Below are positions 7,754 through 16,034 of a stretch of DNA of 64,000 nt, piece by piece. Origin of the DNA: Pseudooceanicola marinus (GTDB lineage: Bacteria; Pseudomonadota; Alphaproteobacteria; Rhodobacterales; Rhodobacteraceae); NCBI RefSeq assembly GCF_002786295.1, contig NZ_PGTC01000018.1:186001-250000 (forward strand), read 5' to 3'. Under the pieces are notes generated by a model that made no database searches, had not been told where the DNA came from, and saw nothing but the letters and a program-made list of their open reading frames with translations. How positions within the stretch are numbered: the stretch's first letter is position 1; each line of letters opens with the position of its first letter. A program made the translations under genes and the position numbers.

Positions 7754-8146
7754 CTAGAACATGATGCCAAGGCCGCCGAAGGCGCCGCTGCTGCTGCCGT
7801 TGCCGACGGTGTAGCCGCCGGTGGCCCCTGCCGCGCCGAAGCCTAAGACGCCGGCGGTCGAGGTGTTCTCGACCCCGCCGACCGTGGCGGTCGAGGACGA
7901 CGAGCCGGAAATCGCGCCGCCCGGTCCGAGAACCGTGTAGCCTTCCGCGGTGCCGGCGCTGGCCAGTTCCATCGAGGTGCTGTTGGTCGCCCCGGCGAGA
8001 CCACCGAAGGTCCCCGCGCCCGAACCACCCGAGGCGATCACCCCGCTTTCGGAGCCCGACCAGGACCCGGTGCCCAGCACGACCTGTGCCGAGGCGCTAC
8101 CCCCGGCCAGGGCGGCGGCAGATGCCAAAATAACGAAAAGTCTCAT
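7754..8146 (-). CDS. Secreted Gly/Ser-rich low-complexity protein, 130 aa
   Basis: A 130-residue protein with a clear signal peptide (MRLFVILASAAALAGGSASA) and a mature part made almost wholly of Gly, Ser, Ala, Thr and Val, with loose repeats around VLG-G, SGSSSS, GGYTVG and GAFGGLG. The composition recalls extracellular fibre or matrix proteins; there is no recognisable curlin repeat. AGGAGGAATTGAA directly precedes the ATG, an excellent ribosome site. It heads a two-gene unit with the Ser-rich secreted protein downstream. Function unknown. Confidence 0.7.
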   Translation of the reverse strand: MRLFVILASAAALAGGSASAQVVLGTGSWSGSESGVIASGGSGAGTFGGLAGATNSTSMELASAGTAEGYTVLGPGGAISGSSSSTATVGGVENTSTAGVLGFGAAGATGGYTVGNGSSSGAFGGLGIMF

Positions 8147-8671
8147 TTCAATTCCTCCTGCTGGTTTCACTTTCGCCCGACCGGCGTCACCGTCGGCCGA
8201 GCCGTCGAGTTGAGGTCTAAGCCTCCCAATCAACTTACTTTTCCGGACCAATCGCCAGCAATTGACGTGACGGGCATCGCCCGTTTCGGGGAGGCTGGGA
8301 TGGGGCATTGCCCGAAGGGTGTAGCCCGATGGGGTGGCGCCTCACCCGGGCGGTCTACCCGAGGCCGGGGCGCGGCACCTCCTCCCTGCCCGGATGGGTC
8401 AGGACAGCGCCAACGCACCGCTTCGGGGTCCCTCTCGCGACTCAGCGGAAGGCGCCAGGGCGCCACGGCGCGCGGCCAGAACCCTCCTCGCAGCCTCGCG
8501 GCGGACATCGGGTCGGAAAACGACGGCCCCTTGCCATTGAAAGAGCAGAATTAACCGGCGCCCGGGTCCAAAAATCGCCATCTTCTGACACAATAGTGAG
8601 CACCAGTTCAGAGAGTTCGCGGCGGCCCCTTGGTCGCCTGTTTTCGACCCAGAGTGAGGCCAGTGCGCAGA
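8147..8671. other. 525-base divergent intergenic region
   Basis: This separates the minus-strand secreted-protein genes from the nine-gene regulatory/polysaccharide operon on the plus strand and must hold promoters for both. A locally AT-rich patch (about 8515-8610, including TTGCCATTGAAAGAGCAG and CTTCTGACACAATAG) is the likeliest promoter zone for the operon, but no confident -35/-10 pair was found. No gene is supported here. Confidence 0.4.
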
Positions 8672-9895
8672 ATGCCATTGACCATGACCGATCCGATCCT
8701 GGTTCCGCCGCTGAAAGTGGTGGTCGCAGATGATGATGCCCTGCAGCGCGCCCATGCCTCCGCGCTGCTGCGCAAGCTGGGTTATGACCCCTACGAGGCC
8801 GAGGATGGCGCGGCGGCGCTGGATCTGGTGCGCCAGCTGGGCGCGCGAATCCTGCTGTGCGATCTCAACATGCCCGGCCTGGACGGGCACGAGCTGGCCC
8901 GCAGCGTGCGCGAGGACAAGGCCGATCACTACGTGCACATCATCATGGTCACCAGCCAGAGCCAGAGCGCGGAGCGCGAACGAGCGCTGGAGGCCGGGGT
9001 GGACGATTTCATGGCCAAGCCGCTGGACCGCGCCAGCCTGACCGCACGCATCCGCTCGGCCGACCGCCTGCTGCGCCACGAGATGCTGCTGGCCGAACGC
9101 AATCGCGTGCTGGCCGAGGCCAAGGAGCAGATCGAAGCGGACCTGCGGGCCGCCGCGACAGCGCAACGCCGCATGTTGCCCGAGCCCGAAGCGCGCGTCG
9201 GCGACTGCAGCTTCCATTCCGCCTTCATGCCCTCGAACATCCTGTCAGGCGACATGTTCGCCTATTACCAGGTCGCGCCGGGCTACATCGGGTTCTATAC
9301 CATCGACGTGGCCGGCCATGGCGTGCACGCCTCGCTGCTGTCCGTGGCCCTGGGGCACCTGCTGACCGCGGAATACTTCCGCCGCCGGGCCTTCGACGAC
9401 ACCGGCGCGCCGGATCCCGCGGCCCTGGTGGCGACGCTGAACGAACGCTTTTTCCGTCAGGACAGCACCGAGTATTTCACCATGTTCTGTGGTATCCTCG
9501 AACAACAGAGCGGCCGGCTACACTACTGTCAGGCCGGGGCCCCCTCCCCGGTCGCGATCGGCCCGACCGGCGTGACCCGCCAGATCGGCGACGGCGGCTT
9601 CCCTGTCGCGCTGCTGGACATGGTCACCTTCGAGAACCGGTGTGACCAGCTCGACAGCGGAGAAACCCTGGTCGTCTATTCCGACGGCGCCACCGAGGCC
9701 GAAAGCCTGACCGGCGAGGGCTTTGGCGAGGCCCGATTCCGGGCGGTGCTGGAAGAGGCCGCGCCCCGGCCCGACACCATCCCCGGCAAGATGGTCGAGG
9801 CCCTGACCCGCTGGCGCAACGGCCGCACCCTGCAAGACGATCTGACCATCCTCGTGTGCGAAAGGACCCAACAAAATGATCAAGTTTCACGGTGA
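8672..9895 (+). CDS. Response regulator with PP2C-type (RsbU/SpoIIE) phosphatase output
   Basis: A 407-residue protein with an N-terminal receiver domain (residues about 10-130; acidic pair VVADDD, phosphoacceptor D64 in LLCDLNMPGLDG, conserved K in MAKPL). A short coiled linker (about 133-165) and a SpoIIE-family PP2C phosphatase domain (about 175-400; D212 in IDVAGHGVHASL, YSDGATEAE, QDDLTILV) follow. In partner-switching systems such a phosphatase dephosphorylates the STAS antagonist. It is first of nine overlapping genes; its end overlaps the STAS gene by 20 bases. The start at 8672 is chosen after GAGTGAGGCC; an ATG at 8684 is possible. Confidence 0.9.
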   Translation: MPLTMTDPILVPPLKVVVADDDALQRAHASALLRKLGYDPYEAEDGAAALDLVRQLGARILLCDLNMPGLDGHELARSVREDKADHYVHIIMVTSQSQSAERERALEAGVDDFMAKPLDRASLTARIRSADRLLRHEMLLAERNRVLAEAKEQIEADLRAAATAQRRMLPEPEARVGDCSFHSAFMPSNILSGDMFAYYQVAPGYIGFYTIDVAGHGVHASLLSVALGHLLTAEYFRRRAFDDTGAPDPAALVATLNERFFRQDSTEYFTMFCGILEQQSGRLHYCQAGAPSPVAIGPTGVTRQIGDGGFPVALLDMVTFENRCDQLDSGETLVVYSDGATEAESLTGEGFGEARFRAVLEEAAPRPDTIPGKMVEALTRWRNGRTLQDDLTILVCERTQQNDQVSR

Positions 9896-10223
9896 TGCCG
9901 CGGACGGCCTTGGCATCGTCGAGCCCGGCACCGACCGGCTGACCGCCGCCAACGCCACCTCGTTCAAGGACGACGTTCTGGGCCTGATCGACGCGGGCAC
10001 CAGCCGCCTCGTCATCGACCTCAGCAAGGTCGACTTCGTCGATTCCTCCGGCATCGGGGCGCTGGTCGGCCTGCTGAAGCGGATCGGCCACCGCGGCGAA
10101 ATCGTCGTCTCCGGCCTGTCGGACAATGTCAGCCAGATGTTCCGCATCACCCGGATGGACCGTGTCTTTTCCAGCTACGACACCGCCGAGGCGGCGTTGC
10201 GGGCGCTGAGAGAAAACGCCTAG
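9876..10223 (+). CDS. STAS-domain anti-anti-sigma factor (RsbV-like)
   Basis: A 115-residue single STAS domain. The phosphorylatable site is visible as VDFVDSSGIGALVG with S57 after D56, and the C-terminal FRITRMDRVF helix is typical of RsbV/SpoIIAA proteins. When unphosphorylated, such proteins bind the RsbW-type kinase and free its partner. The gene overlaps the phosphatase gene by 20 bases and its stop shares a base with the GTG start of the kinase gene, so the three partners are made in coupled amounts. Confidence 0.92.
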   Translation: MIKFHGDAADGLGIVEPGTDRLTAANATSFKDDVLGLIDAGTSRLVIDLSKVDFVDSSGIGALVGLLKRIGHRGEIVVSGLSDNVSQMFRITRMDRVFSSYDTAEAALRALRENA

Positions 10224-10657
10224 TGCCGCTTCTGTCGCTGGAGATGCGCCCGGAGTTGTCCGAGGTGGACATGGTCGTGACCTCCCTGAAGGAGGCCGCG
10301 GGCAAGGCGCTGTCAGAGATGAAGCTGGCCACCTTCGAGATCGCCCTGTCGGAGGCGTTGACCAATGCGGTGCGTCACGGCCTAGCGTCGTCGGAGGGCA
10401 GCGTGGCGCCCGATCAGCCGATCAAGGTCACACTCTCGGACAGTCCGCGCGGGTTGCTGATCGAAATCATTGACGCGGGCACACAGGGCCCCGAGGATCT
10501 TTACGAGGATTTAGCCAGCCCCGATGCGATCGACCTGATGGCCGAGAGCGGCCGTGGCCTGTCGCTGATCCGGCATTGCGTCGATGACCTGACCTTCGAG
10601 CCCGCCCCCGGTCACAACCGGCTGGAACTTCTCTTTCACCCGGACCTCGAAACATGA
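10223..10657 (+). CDS. Anti-sigma factor serine kinase (RsbW-like, HATPase_c_2)
   Basis: A 144-residue GHKL ATPase of the RsbW/SpoIIAB type: N-box in EIALSEALTNAVRHG (about residues 38-52), a G1-like loop around IEIIDAG, and a G2-like GRGLSLIRHCVD near residue 110. These kinases phosphorylate the STAS antagonist and hold a sigma factor or other target. Translation starts at GTG in TAGTG, sharing a base with the previous stop. No sigma factor gene lies in the operon, so its client is unknown; it could be encoded elsewhere or be a non-sigma target. Confidence 0.88.
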   Translation: MPLLSLEMRPELSEVDMVVTSLKEAAGKALSEMKLATFEIALSEALTNAVRHGLASSEGSVAPDQPIKVTLSDSPRGLLIEIIDAGTQGPEDLYEDLASPDAIDLMAESGRGLSLIRHCVDDLTFEPAPGHNRLELLFHPDLET

Positions 10658-13224
10658 TGAGCCTGCTGATCGAACCCGGATACCCCGTTGCCCTCCTGTC
10701 GGTGGTGCTGGCGATTGTTGCGCTGGTGCTGCAGGGCTATGCCTACCGCGCCCGCGGTCGGCGGTTGGCGCAGGTCGCCCAGGATCTGCAGGAAGCTCAG
10801 CGGATCGCCCGTATCGGGACGGTCCGCTGGGATTTCGTCCGCGACGAGGTGGTATGGAGCGACGAATACGCCCGTCTTCTCGGGCTGGAACCCGGCGGGA
10901 AGATGACCGGCACGCAGTTCGCCGGCATGCTGCTGCCGGAATACGTCGACCGGGTGGTGTCCAGTGAGGAACGCGCGCTGCAGGTCTCAGCCGAAACCGG
11001 AAAGCCCGCGCGGCGGGAAATCGTCTATCGCGTGAAAAGCCACGACGGTCGGATCATGGACGTCTCTGCCCTGTCCGAACTGAAAGCCGATCGCGAGGGA
11101 CGGCCGCTCTACATGATCTCGACCATCCGCGACGTGACCGAAGAGATGGAACGACAGGCCGAGCTGCGCACGAGCGAGAGCAATCTGGCGGGCGCGCTGC
11201 GCGTGGCCGACCTCAGTTGGATGCGCAAGACCCTGAAGGACGGCAAGATCACGTGGTCGGACAGCCTTTATGCGCTGACCGGGCGCGACCCGGCGCAGGG
11301 GCCGGTGTCGCTGTCGACCCTGATCCGTCCCGAGGATCTGCCCGCCTACCGTGCCGCGCTGAACAAGATGCGCGCCGCCGAGACCGCCCAGGATCCCAAT
11401 CACAACCGCCTGTCCCTGCGCCTGACCCGCAGCAACGGCGAAGAAATCCACGCCCGGATCGAGCTGGAGGTCACCCATGATGCCGATGGTCGACCCGACA
11501 CCCTGTCGGGCGTGATCCGCGACGTCACCGAAGACGTGAAACGCGAGGCGGAGTTGCATGACGCGGTGGCCGCCGCCGAACATGCCAATGCCTCCAAGAG
11601 CGAGTTCCTGGCCGTCATCAGCCACGAGCTGCGCACGCCGATGAACGGGGTGCTGGGCATGCTGGGCGCGCTGAACGATACCAAGCTGGACGATGCGCAG
11701 CGTGAACAGGTGCAGATCGCGCGCAACTCCGCCAACTCCCTGCTGGTGATCCTCAACGACATTCTGGACGCCTCGAAGATCGAGGCGGGCCGCCTGCAGA
11801 TCGAAGAGGAGTCATTCGAGCTGAACAGCATGGTGCGCAGCGTGATCCACCTCTACGCGCAGCGCGCGTCGGAGAAGCAGATCGTGCTGGACAGCCGGAT
11901 CGACGCGGACATCCCGCCCTGGATCCGCGCCGACAGCGGACGGATCCGCCAGATCCTGTCGAACCTCGTCAGCAACGCCATCAAGTTCACCGACAGCGGC
12001 CATGTGATGCTTTACGTCTCGGCCCTGCCGCAGACGGACAGCGCACCGCTGCGGCTGCGCTTCCGGGTCGAGGACACGGGCGCCGGCATCCCGCAGGAAT
12101 ACCATTCCCGCGTCTTCGGACGTTTCGAACAGCTGGGCGCCTCGGGCAACAATCGCCGCATGGGCACCGGGCTGGGTCTGTCGATCAGCCAGAGTCTGGC
12201 CGAACTGATGTCCGGCACGATGGGCTTCGACAGCGCCGAGGGCGAAGGCTCATCCTTCTGGCTGGACCTGCCGGTCGAGCCGGCCGAGAATGCCCTGGAA
12301 CGCGGCCCCGAAGAGCCCCCGGCCGAGGGGCTGGACGTGCCGCGCATGCGGATCCTCGTGGCAGAGGACAACAGCACCAACCAGCTGGTCGCCCGCTCCA
12401 TGCTTGAACGCCTCGGGCAGAACGTAGACCTGGTGGTCAACGGCGCCGAAGCCGTCGAGGCGGTGCAGAAATTCGACTACGATCTGGTGCTGATGGACGT
12501 GTCGATGCCGGTGATGGACGGCCCCACCGCCACGCAACGCATCCGCGCCCTGCCCACCGATGTCAGCGCCATCCCGATCCTGGCGCTGACCGCCCACGCC
12601 GGCAACGATCAGGTCAGTTTCTACCTCAAGGCCGGTTTCAACGAGGTGTTGACCAAGCCGATCCTGAAGCATGAGCTGGAGCGCGCCCTGGACCGCTGGA
12701 AGCAGTTCGCACTGCAGAAAAGCGGCGCAGAGGACGGGATCGAGCTGCCTTCGGCGGACGAGGAAGCCGTCACGACGAAATCGTTGGGGCGGGCGCGCAG
12801 CGCGGCGGACGACGCCGGCGGGACGCCAATCGCGGGCCAGGTGTCGGAGTTCTGCGATGCCGAGGCATTGAACGAGAAACTGCTCGAGATGGACCGCGAT
12901 TTCGGCGCCGACACCGTGAAGGGCATCCTGAAGGCCACCGTCTCGGACCTGACGCGCCATATTTCCACGCTGGAGGCGCAGCAGAGCGCCGAGGGCGAGG
13001 CGCGCGACGATGTCCTGCTGTACCGCTCCTTCCATTCGCTGGTCGGGATCGCCTCCACCCTCGGTTGCGGAAAGATGACCAACCACTGCCGCCTTCTGGA
13101 AACGCTGCCCGACGCCCGTGCCGATGCGCCCGATCTGGTGCAGTCCCTGATCGACCAGGTCCGCCTGATGCGCGACGAGGTCGCCGACCTCGCCGAAGAG
13201 AAAAGGAACTCGAAATGCGCCTGA
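10654..13224 (+). CDS. Hybrid sensor histidine kinase (TM-PAS-PAS-HisKA-HATPase-REC-HPt)
   Basis: An 856-residue protein with one N-terminal membrane segment (about 9-28), two PAS domains (about 45-165 and 180-300; WDFVRDEVVWSDEYARLLGL, then WSDSLYALTGRDP), HisKA with H324 in SHELRTPMNGVLG, and a HATPase domain (NLVSNAIKF, DTGAGIP, GTGLGLSIS). A receiver with D615 in LMDVSMPVMDG and a C-terminal HPt domain with H794 in YRSFHSLVGIAS complete it. Phosphate could pass H324-D615-H794 and on to the receiver of the PP2C phosphatase encoded three genes upstream, a natural but unproven link. The start overlaps the RsbW-like stop (ATGATG). Confidence 0.93.
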   Translation: MMSLLIEPGYPVALLSVVLAIVALVLQGYAYRARGRRLAQVAQDLQEAQRIARIGTVRWDFVRDEVVWSDEYARLLGLEPGGKMTGTQFAGMLLPEYVDRVVSSEERALQVSAETGKPARREIVYRVKSHDGRIMDVSALSELKADREGRPLYMISTIRDVTEEMERQAELRTSESNLAGALRVADLSWMRKTLKDGKITWSDSLYALTGRDPAQGPVSLSTLIRPEDLPAYRAALNKMRAAETAQDPNHNRLSLRLTRSNGEEIHARIELEVTHDADGRPDTLSGVIRDVTEDVKREAELHDAVAAAEHANASKSEFLAVISHELRTPMNGVLGMLGALNDTKLDDAQREQVQIARNSANSLLVILNDILDASKIEAGRLQIEEESFELNSMVRSVIHLYAQRASEKQIVLDSRIDADIPPWIRADSGRIRQILSNLVSNAIKFTDSGHVMLYVSALPQTDSAPLRLRFRVEDTGAGIPQEYHSRVFGRFEQLGASGNNRRMGTGLGLSISQSLAELMSGTMGFDSAEGEGSSFWLDLPVEPAENALERGPEEPPAEGLDVPRMRILVAEDNSTNQLVARSMLERLGQNVDLVVNGAEAVEAVQKFDYDLVLMDVSMPVMDGPTATQRIRALPTDVSAIPILALTAHAGNDQVSFYLKAGFNEVLTKPILKHELERALDRWKQFALQKSGAEDGIELPSADEEAVTTKSLGRARSAADDAGGTPIAGQVSEFCDAEALNEKLLEMDRDFGADTVKGILKATVSDLTRHISTLEAQQSAEGEARDDVLLYRSFHSLVGIASTLGCGKMTNHCRLLETLPDARADAPDLVQSLIDQVRLMRDEVADLAEEKRNSKCA

Positions 13225-14870
13225 CGCGTCCCTCCACGCGCCCGATGCGTCCTCTGCTGACCCTGGCCTGCGCCACGCTGGGACTGGGCGCCAGCCCCGC
13301 CCCAGCGCAGGAAAGCGGCACCACCCTGCCCCAGAGCCTGGCCCCGCTGGCCTCTGCCGAGGCTCCTTCGGAGCCGGTCGAGACGCATCCCCGCCCCTTC
13401 GGTCGCCATGGCGAACTGACCGAACGCGAGATGGAGATGGCGCGCACCGCCTGGTCCTATTTCGTCGAACGCTACCAGCCGGAAACCGGGCTGGTGAATG
13501 CCGTCGGCTCCTACCCGTCGACGACGCTGTGGGACACCGCCTCCTACATCAGCGGCCTGGTCGCGGCCTATGAGCTGGGCATCATCGACAAGCGCACCTT
13601 CGACACCCGCGCGACCAAGCTGATCCGCACCCTGCGCAACCTCGACCTGTTCCGTGGCGAGGCGCCCAACAAGGTCTACAACACCCAGACCGGCGAGAAG
13701 GTGAACTATGCCAACCAGCCCGGCGAGATCGGCTATTCCGTGCTCGACATGGGCCGCATGCTGGTCTGGCTGCGGATCCTGAAGGAACGCTATCCCTACC
13801 TGGCCAACGGCGTCGACAACGTGCCGATACGCTGGAACTACTGTAATATCGTCAACGATGACGGGCGGCTCTTCGGCTCTCTCGTGCGGGGAGATGGCGA
13901 GACGCGCTACGTGCAGGAAGGCCGGCTGGGCTACGAGGAATATGCCGCCAAGGGCTTCGCGCTCTGGGGCTTCGACGTCACCGCGGCGCTGGATCCGCAG
14001 CCGCTGAACTACACCCGCATCTACGACATCGACATTCCCTACGACGGTCGCGACCCGCGCGTCTTCCACAACCAGAACTACGTGCTGACCGAAAGCTACC
14101 TGCTGGACGGCCTGGAACTGGGCTGGGATCTGCCGGTGTCCGATCCCGCCGGAGCGGGCAATGCCAGCCACGGCTGGCGTGCCGAGTTCGCGCATCGCAT
14201 CTTCGAGGTGCAGAAGCGCCGGTTCGAGGCGACGGGCGTGATCACCGCACGCTCCGAACACCAGGTCGATGGGCAGCCATACTTCGTCTACGATAGCATC
14301 TTTGCCGACGGCTATGCCTGGAACACTCTGGACCCGTCGGACACCTACCAGCCGGACCGCGCCGCGGTCGCCGCCAAGGCGGCCATCGGCATGTGGGCGC
14401 TCTGGGAAGACGACTATACCGACCTGCTGTTCGAAACCGTGGCCGACCTGTCGGAGGCCGAGGGCGGCTTCTACGAAGGGCTCTACGAGAACGGCAACGG
14501 CTTCATTCCGCTACAGACCGCCAACAACAACGGCATCATCCTGGCCGCTCTCCTTTACAAGGCGCAGGGGCCGGTGTTGCAGTTTACCAATGACAACACC
14601 AGCTACTGGGACACAGCCTGGGCCGGCACCGACATCCGGGCCAACAAGTGCCTGCCGGAAACCCAGGTGGTCGAGCTGACCTGCTGTGCCTGCGAGGACC
14701 TGCCGCAGCCGAAACCCGCCGTCACCGCCGAGGAGTTCCTGTTCTGCCGACCCGTCAACGGCCCCTACGGCCTGGGCGCCACCGACTGCGGCACGACGGA
14801 ACAGAGCTTTGCCAAGCCCGAACCGCGCTACGTCCTGCCGCAGGCGTGTCGCGTGCCCTGGGGGCAATGA
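13215..14870 (+). CDS. Exported DUF3131 protein with Cys-rich tail
   Basis: A 551-residue exported protein: signal peptide (about residues 1-31, RPLLTLACATLGLGASPAPAQ), then a DUF3131 domain (about 75-450; WSYFVERYQPETGLVNAVGS, PNKVYNTQTGEKVNYAN, GYEEYAAKGFALWGFD). DUF3131 is predicted to be an all-helical toroid like glycoside hydrolases of the glycoamylase kind, but its activity is not established. The last roughly 80 residues hold seven Cys (KCLPE, TCCAC and others), unlike its paralogue at 17891-19270. AAAAGGAACTCGAA precedes the ATG, which lies 10 bases inside the kinase gene. Likely periplasmic processing of the polysaccharide made by this operon. Confidence 0.88.
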   Translation: MRLTRPSTRPMRPLLTLACATLGLGASPAPAQESGTTLPQSLAPLASAEAPSEPVETHPRPFGRHGELTEREMEMARTAWSYFVERYQPETGLVNAVGSYPSTTLWDTASYISGLVAAYELGIIDKRTFDTRATKLIRTLRNLDLFRGEAPNKVYNTQTGEKVNYANQPGEIGYSVLDMGRMLVWLRILKERYPYLANGVDNVPIRWNYCNIVNDDGRLFGSLVRGDGETRYVQEGRLGYEEYAAKGFALWGFDVTAALDPQPLNYTRIYDIDIPYDGRDPRVFHNQNYVLTESYLLDGLELGWDLPVSDPAGAGNASHGWRAEFAHRIFEVQKRRFEATGVITARSEHQVDGQPYFVYDSIFADGYAWNTLDPSDTYQPDRAAVAAKAAIGMWALWEDDYTDLLFETVADLSEAEGGFYEGLYENGNGFIPLQTANNNGIILAALLYKAQGPVLQFTNDNTSYWDTAWAGTDIRANKCLPETQVVELTCCACEDLPQPKPAVTAEEFLFCRPVNGPYGLGATDCGTTEQSFAKPEPRYVLPQACRVPWGQ

Positions 14871-16030
14871 TGAGCAGCGCGAGCGGCAAACCGAGACTTC
14901 TGTGGTTCGACGCCAACCGTGTCTGCGCGGCGATCGGCGTGGTGCTGATCCATTCGACCACCGACTTCAGCGGGCAACCCTTCCCCGACGCCTCCGTGGC
15001 GGAACGGGCAGTGCCGGTCTTCCTGCGCTCGCTCGGGGAATTCTCCGGCTCGGAGATGTTCTTCTTCTTCTCGCTGTTCCTGATGGCCATGCGGGTGGAC
15101 CGGCACCGCCCGCCCTACCGGCAGGCGATCATGACCCAGGCCGAACGGCTGCTGGTGCCTTTTGTCTTCTGGACGTTCTTCTATGCCGCCTTCCGGTTGG
15201 TGAAGGCCTATGCCTTCAACTACGAGGACTGGTATCTCGACCAGCTGAGCCAGACGCGGGTCTGGGTCTCCTTCTTCCTGCTGGGCAAGTCGCAGTACCA
15301 CATGCACTTCCTGCCCACGCTCTTCGCCATCTTCCTGTTCTTCCCGGTGATGCGACTGGCCTGGCGCTATCCGCTTATGGGCGTGCTGCTGTTTGCGACC
15401 CTGGGCGCCATGGACCACGTGCAAAGCTGGCTATGGTCGCTCGATCTCACGTCGCTGACCCGCGAATACCTGGTGCGCATCACCAAGGTCTGGGGCTACG
15501 TCGGCTACGGCTTTGCCGCCTTCGCGCTCTATTCTCTATGGAGCGACGGGATCCCGCGCGGCGAGTCAAAACTGATCCGGCGCGGTGCGCTCTACTTCGC
15601 CTCGATGGCCTATATCGCCACCCTGCCCTTCTTCGGCACCGCCCTCTTCGAGGGGCATTGGGGGATCCGCACCGGCTGGGACTACTACGGCCACTTCCTG
15701 ATGCCGATCTTCATGTTCGCGCTGTTCATGGGCGGGCAGTTCGCCGACTGGTCGCCGCGCTGGTCGCATCTGGCGAAATACACCTTCGGCGTCTACCTGG
15801 TGCACCCGGCGGTGATCGACCTGTTCGACATCGCCGTGGCGAAGACCGGGCTGGCCGACCTGCTGACGCCCACGCTGCTGGTGCTGCTGCGCTATGCCGT
15901 GGCCCTGCCCTGCGCCTTCGGTCTGGCCATGGCGCTCGAAAAGACGCGACTGCTGGCCTGGACCATCGGCCTCGGCCCCGCGCCCTGGAAATGGTCGCGC
16001 AAGCGCGGCACCGCGGAAACGAAGGGCTGA
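14867..16030 (+). CDS. Acyltransferase 3 family membrane protein
   Basis: A 387-residue integral membrane protein with about ten segments, typical of the acyltransferase 3 (OafA/NodX-type) family. The N-terminal WFDANRVCAAIGVVLIHSTTDF carries the Arg and His usually needed for catalysis. Such enzymes add O-acetyl or other acyl groups to polysaccharides while still at the membrane. It starts in an ATGA overlap with the DUF3131 gene and lies 4 bases before the GT2 gene, so it probably modifies the glycan made by that synthase. Confidence 0.88.
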   Translation: MMSSASGKPRLLWFDANRVCAAIGVVLIHSTTDFSGQPFPDASVAERAVPVFLRSLGEFSGSEMFFFFSLFLMAMRVDRHRPPYRQAIMTQAERLLVPFVFWTFFYAAFRLVKAYAFNYEDWYLDQLSQTRVWVSFFLLGKSQYHMHFLPTLFAIFLFFPVMRLAWRYPLMGVLLFATLGAMDHVQSWLWSLDLTSLTREYLVRITKVWGYVGYGFAAFALYSLWSDGIPRGESKLIRRGALYFASMAYIATLPFFGTALFEGHWGIRTGWDYYGHFLMPIFMFALFMGGQFADWSPRWSHLAKYTFGVYLVHPAVIDLFDIAVAKTGLADLLTPTLLVLLRYAVALPCAFGLAMALEKTRLLAWTIGLGPAPWKWSRKRGTAETKG

Positions 16031-16034
16031 GCTG

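Noticed and set aside
12621-14261. Minus-strand open frame of 546 codons
   Set aside because: Antisense to the hybrid kinase and DUF3131 genes; shadow composition and no ribosome site.
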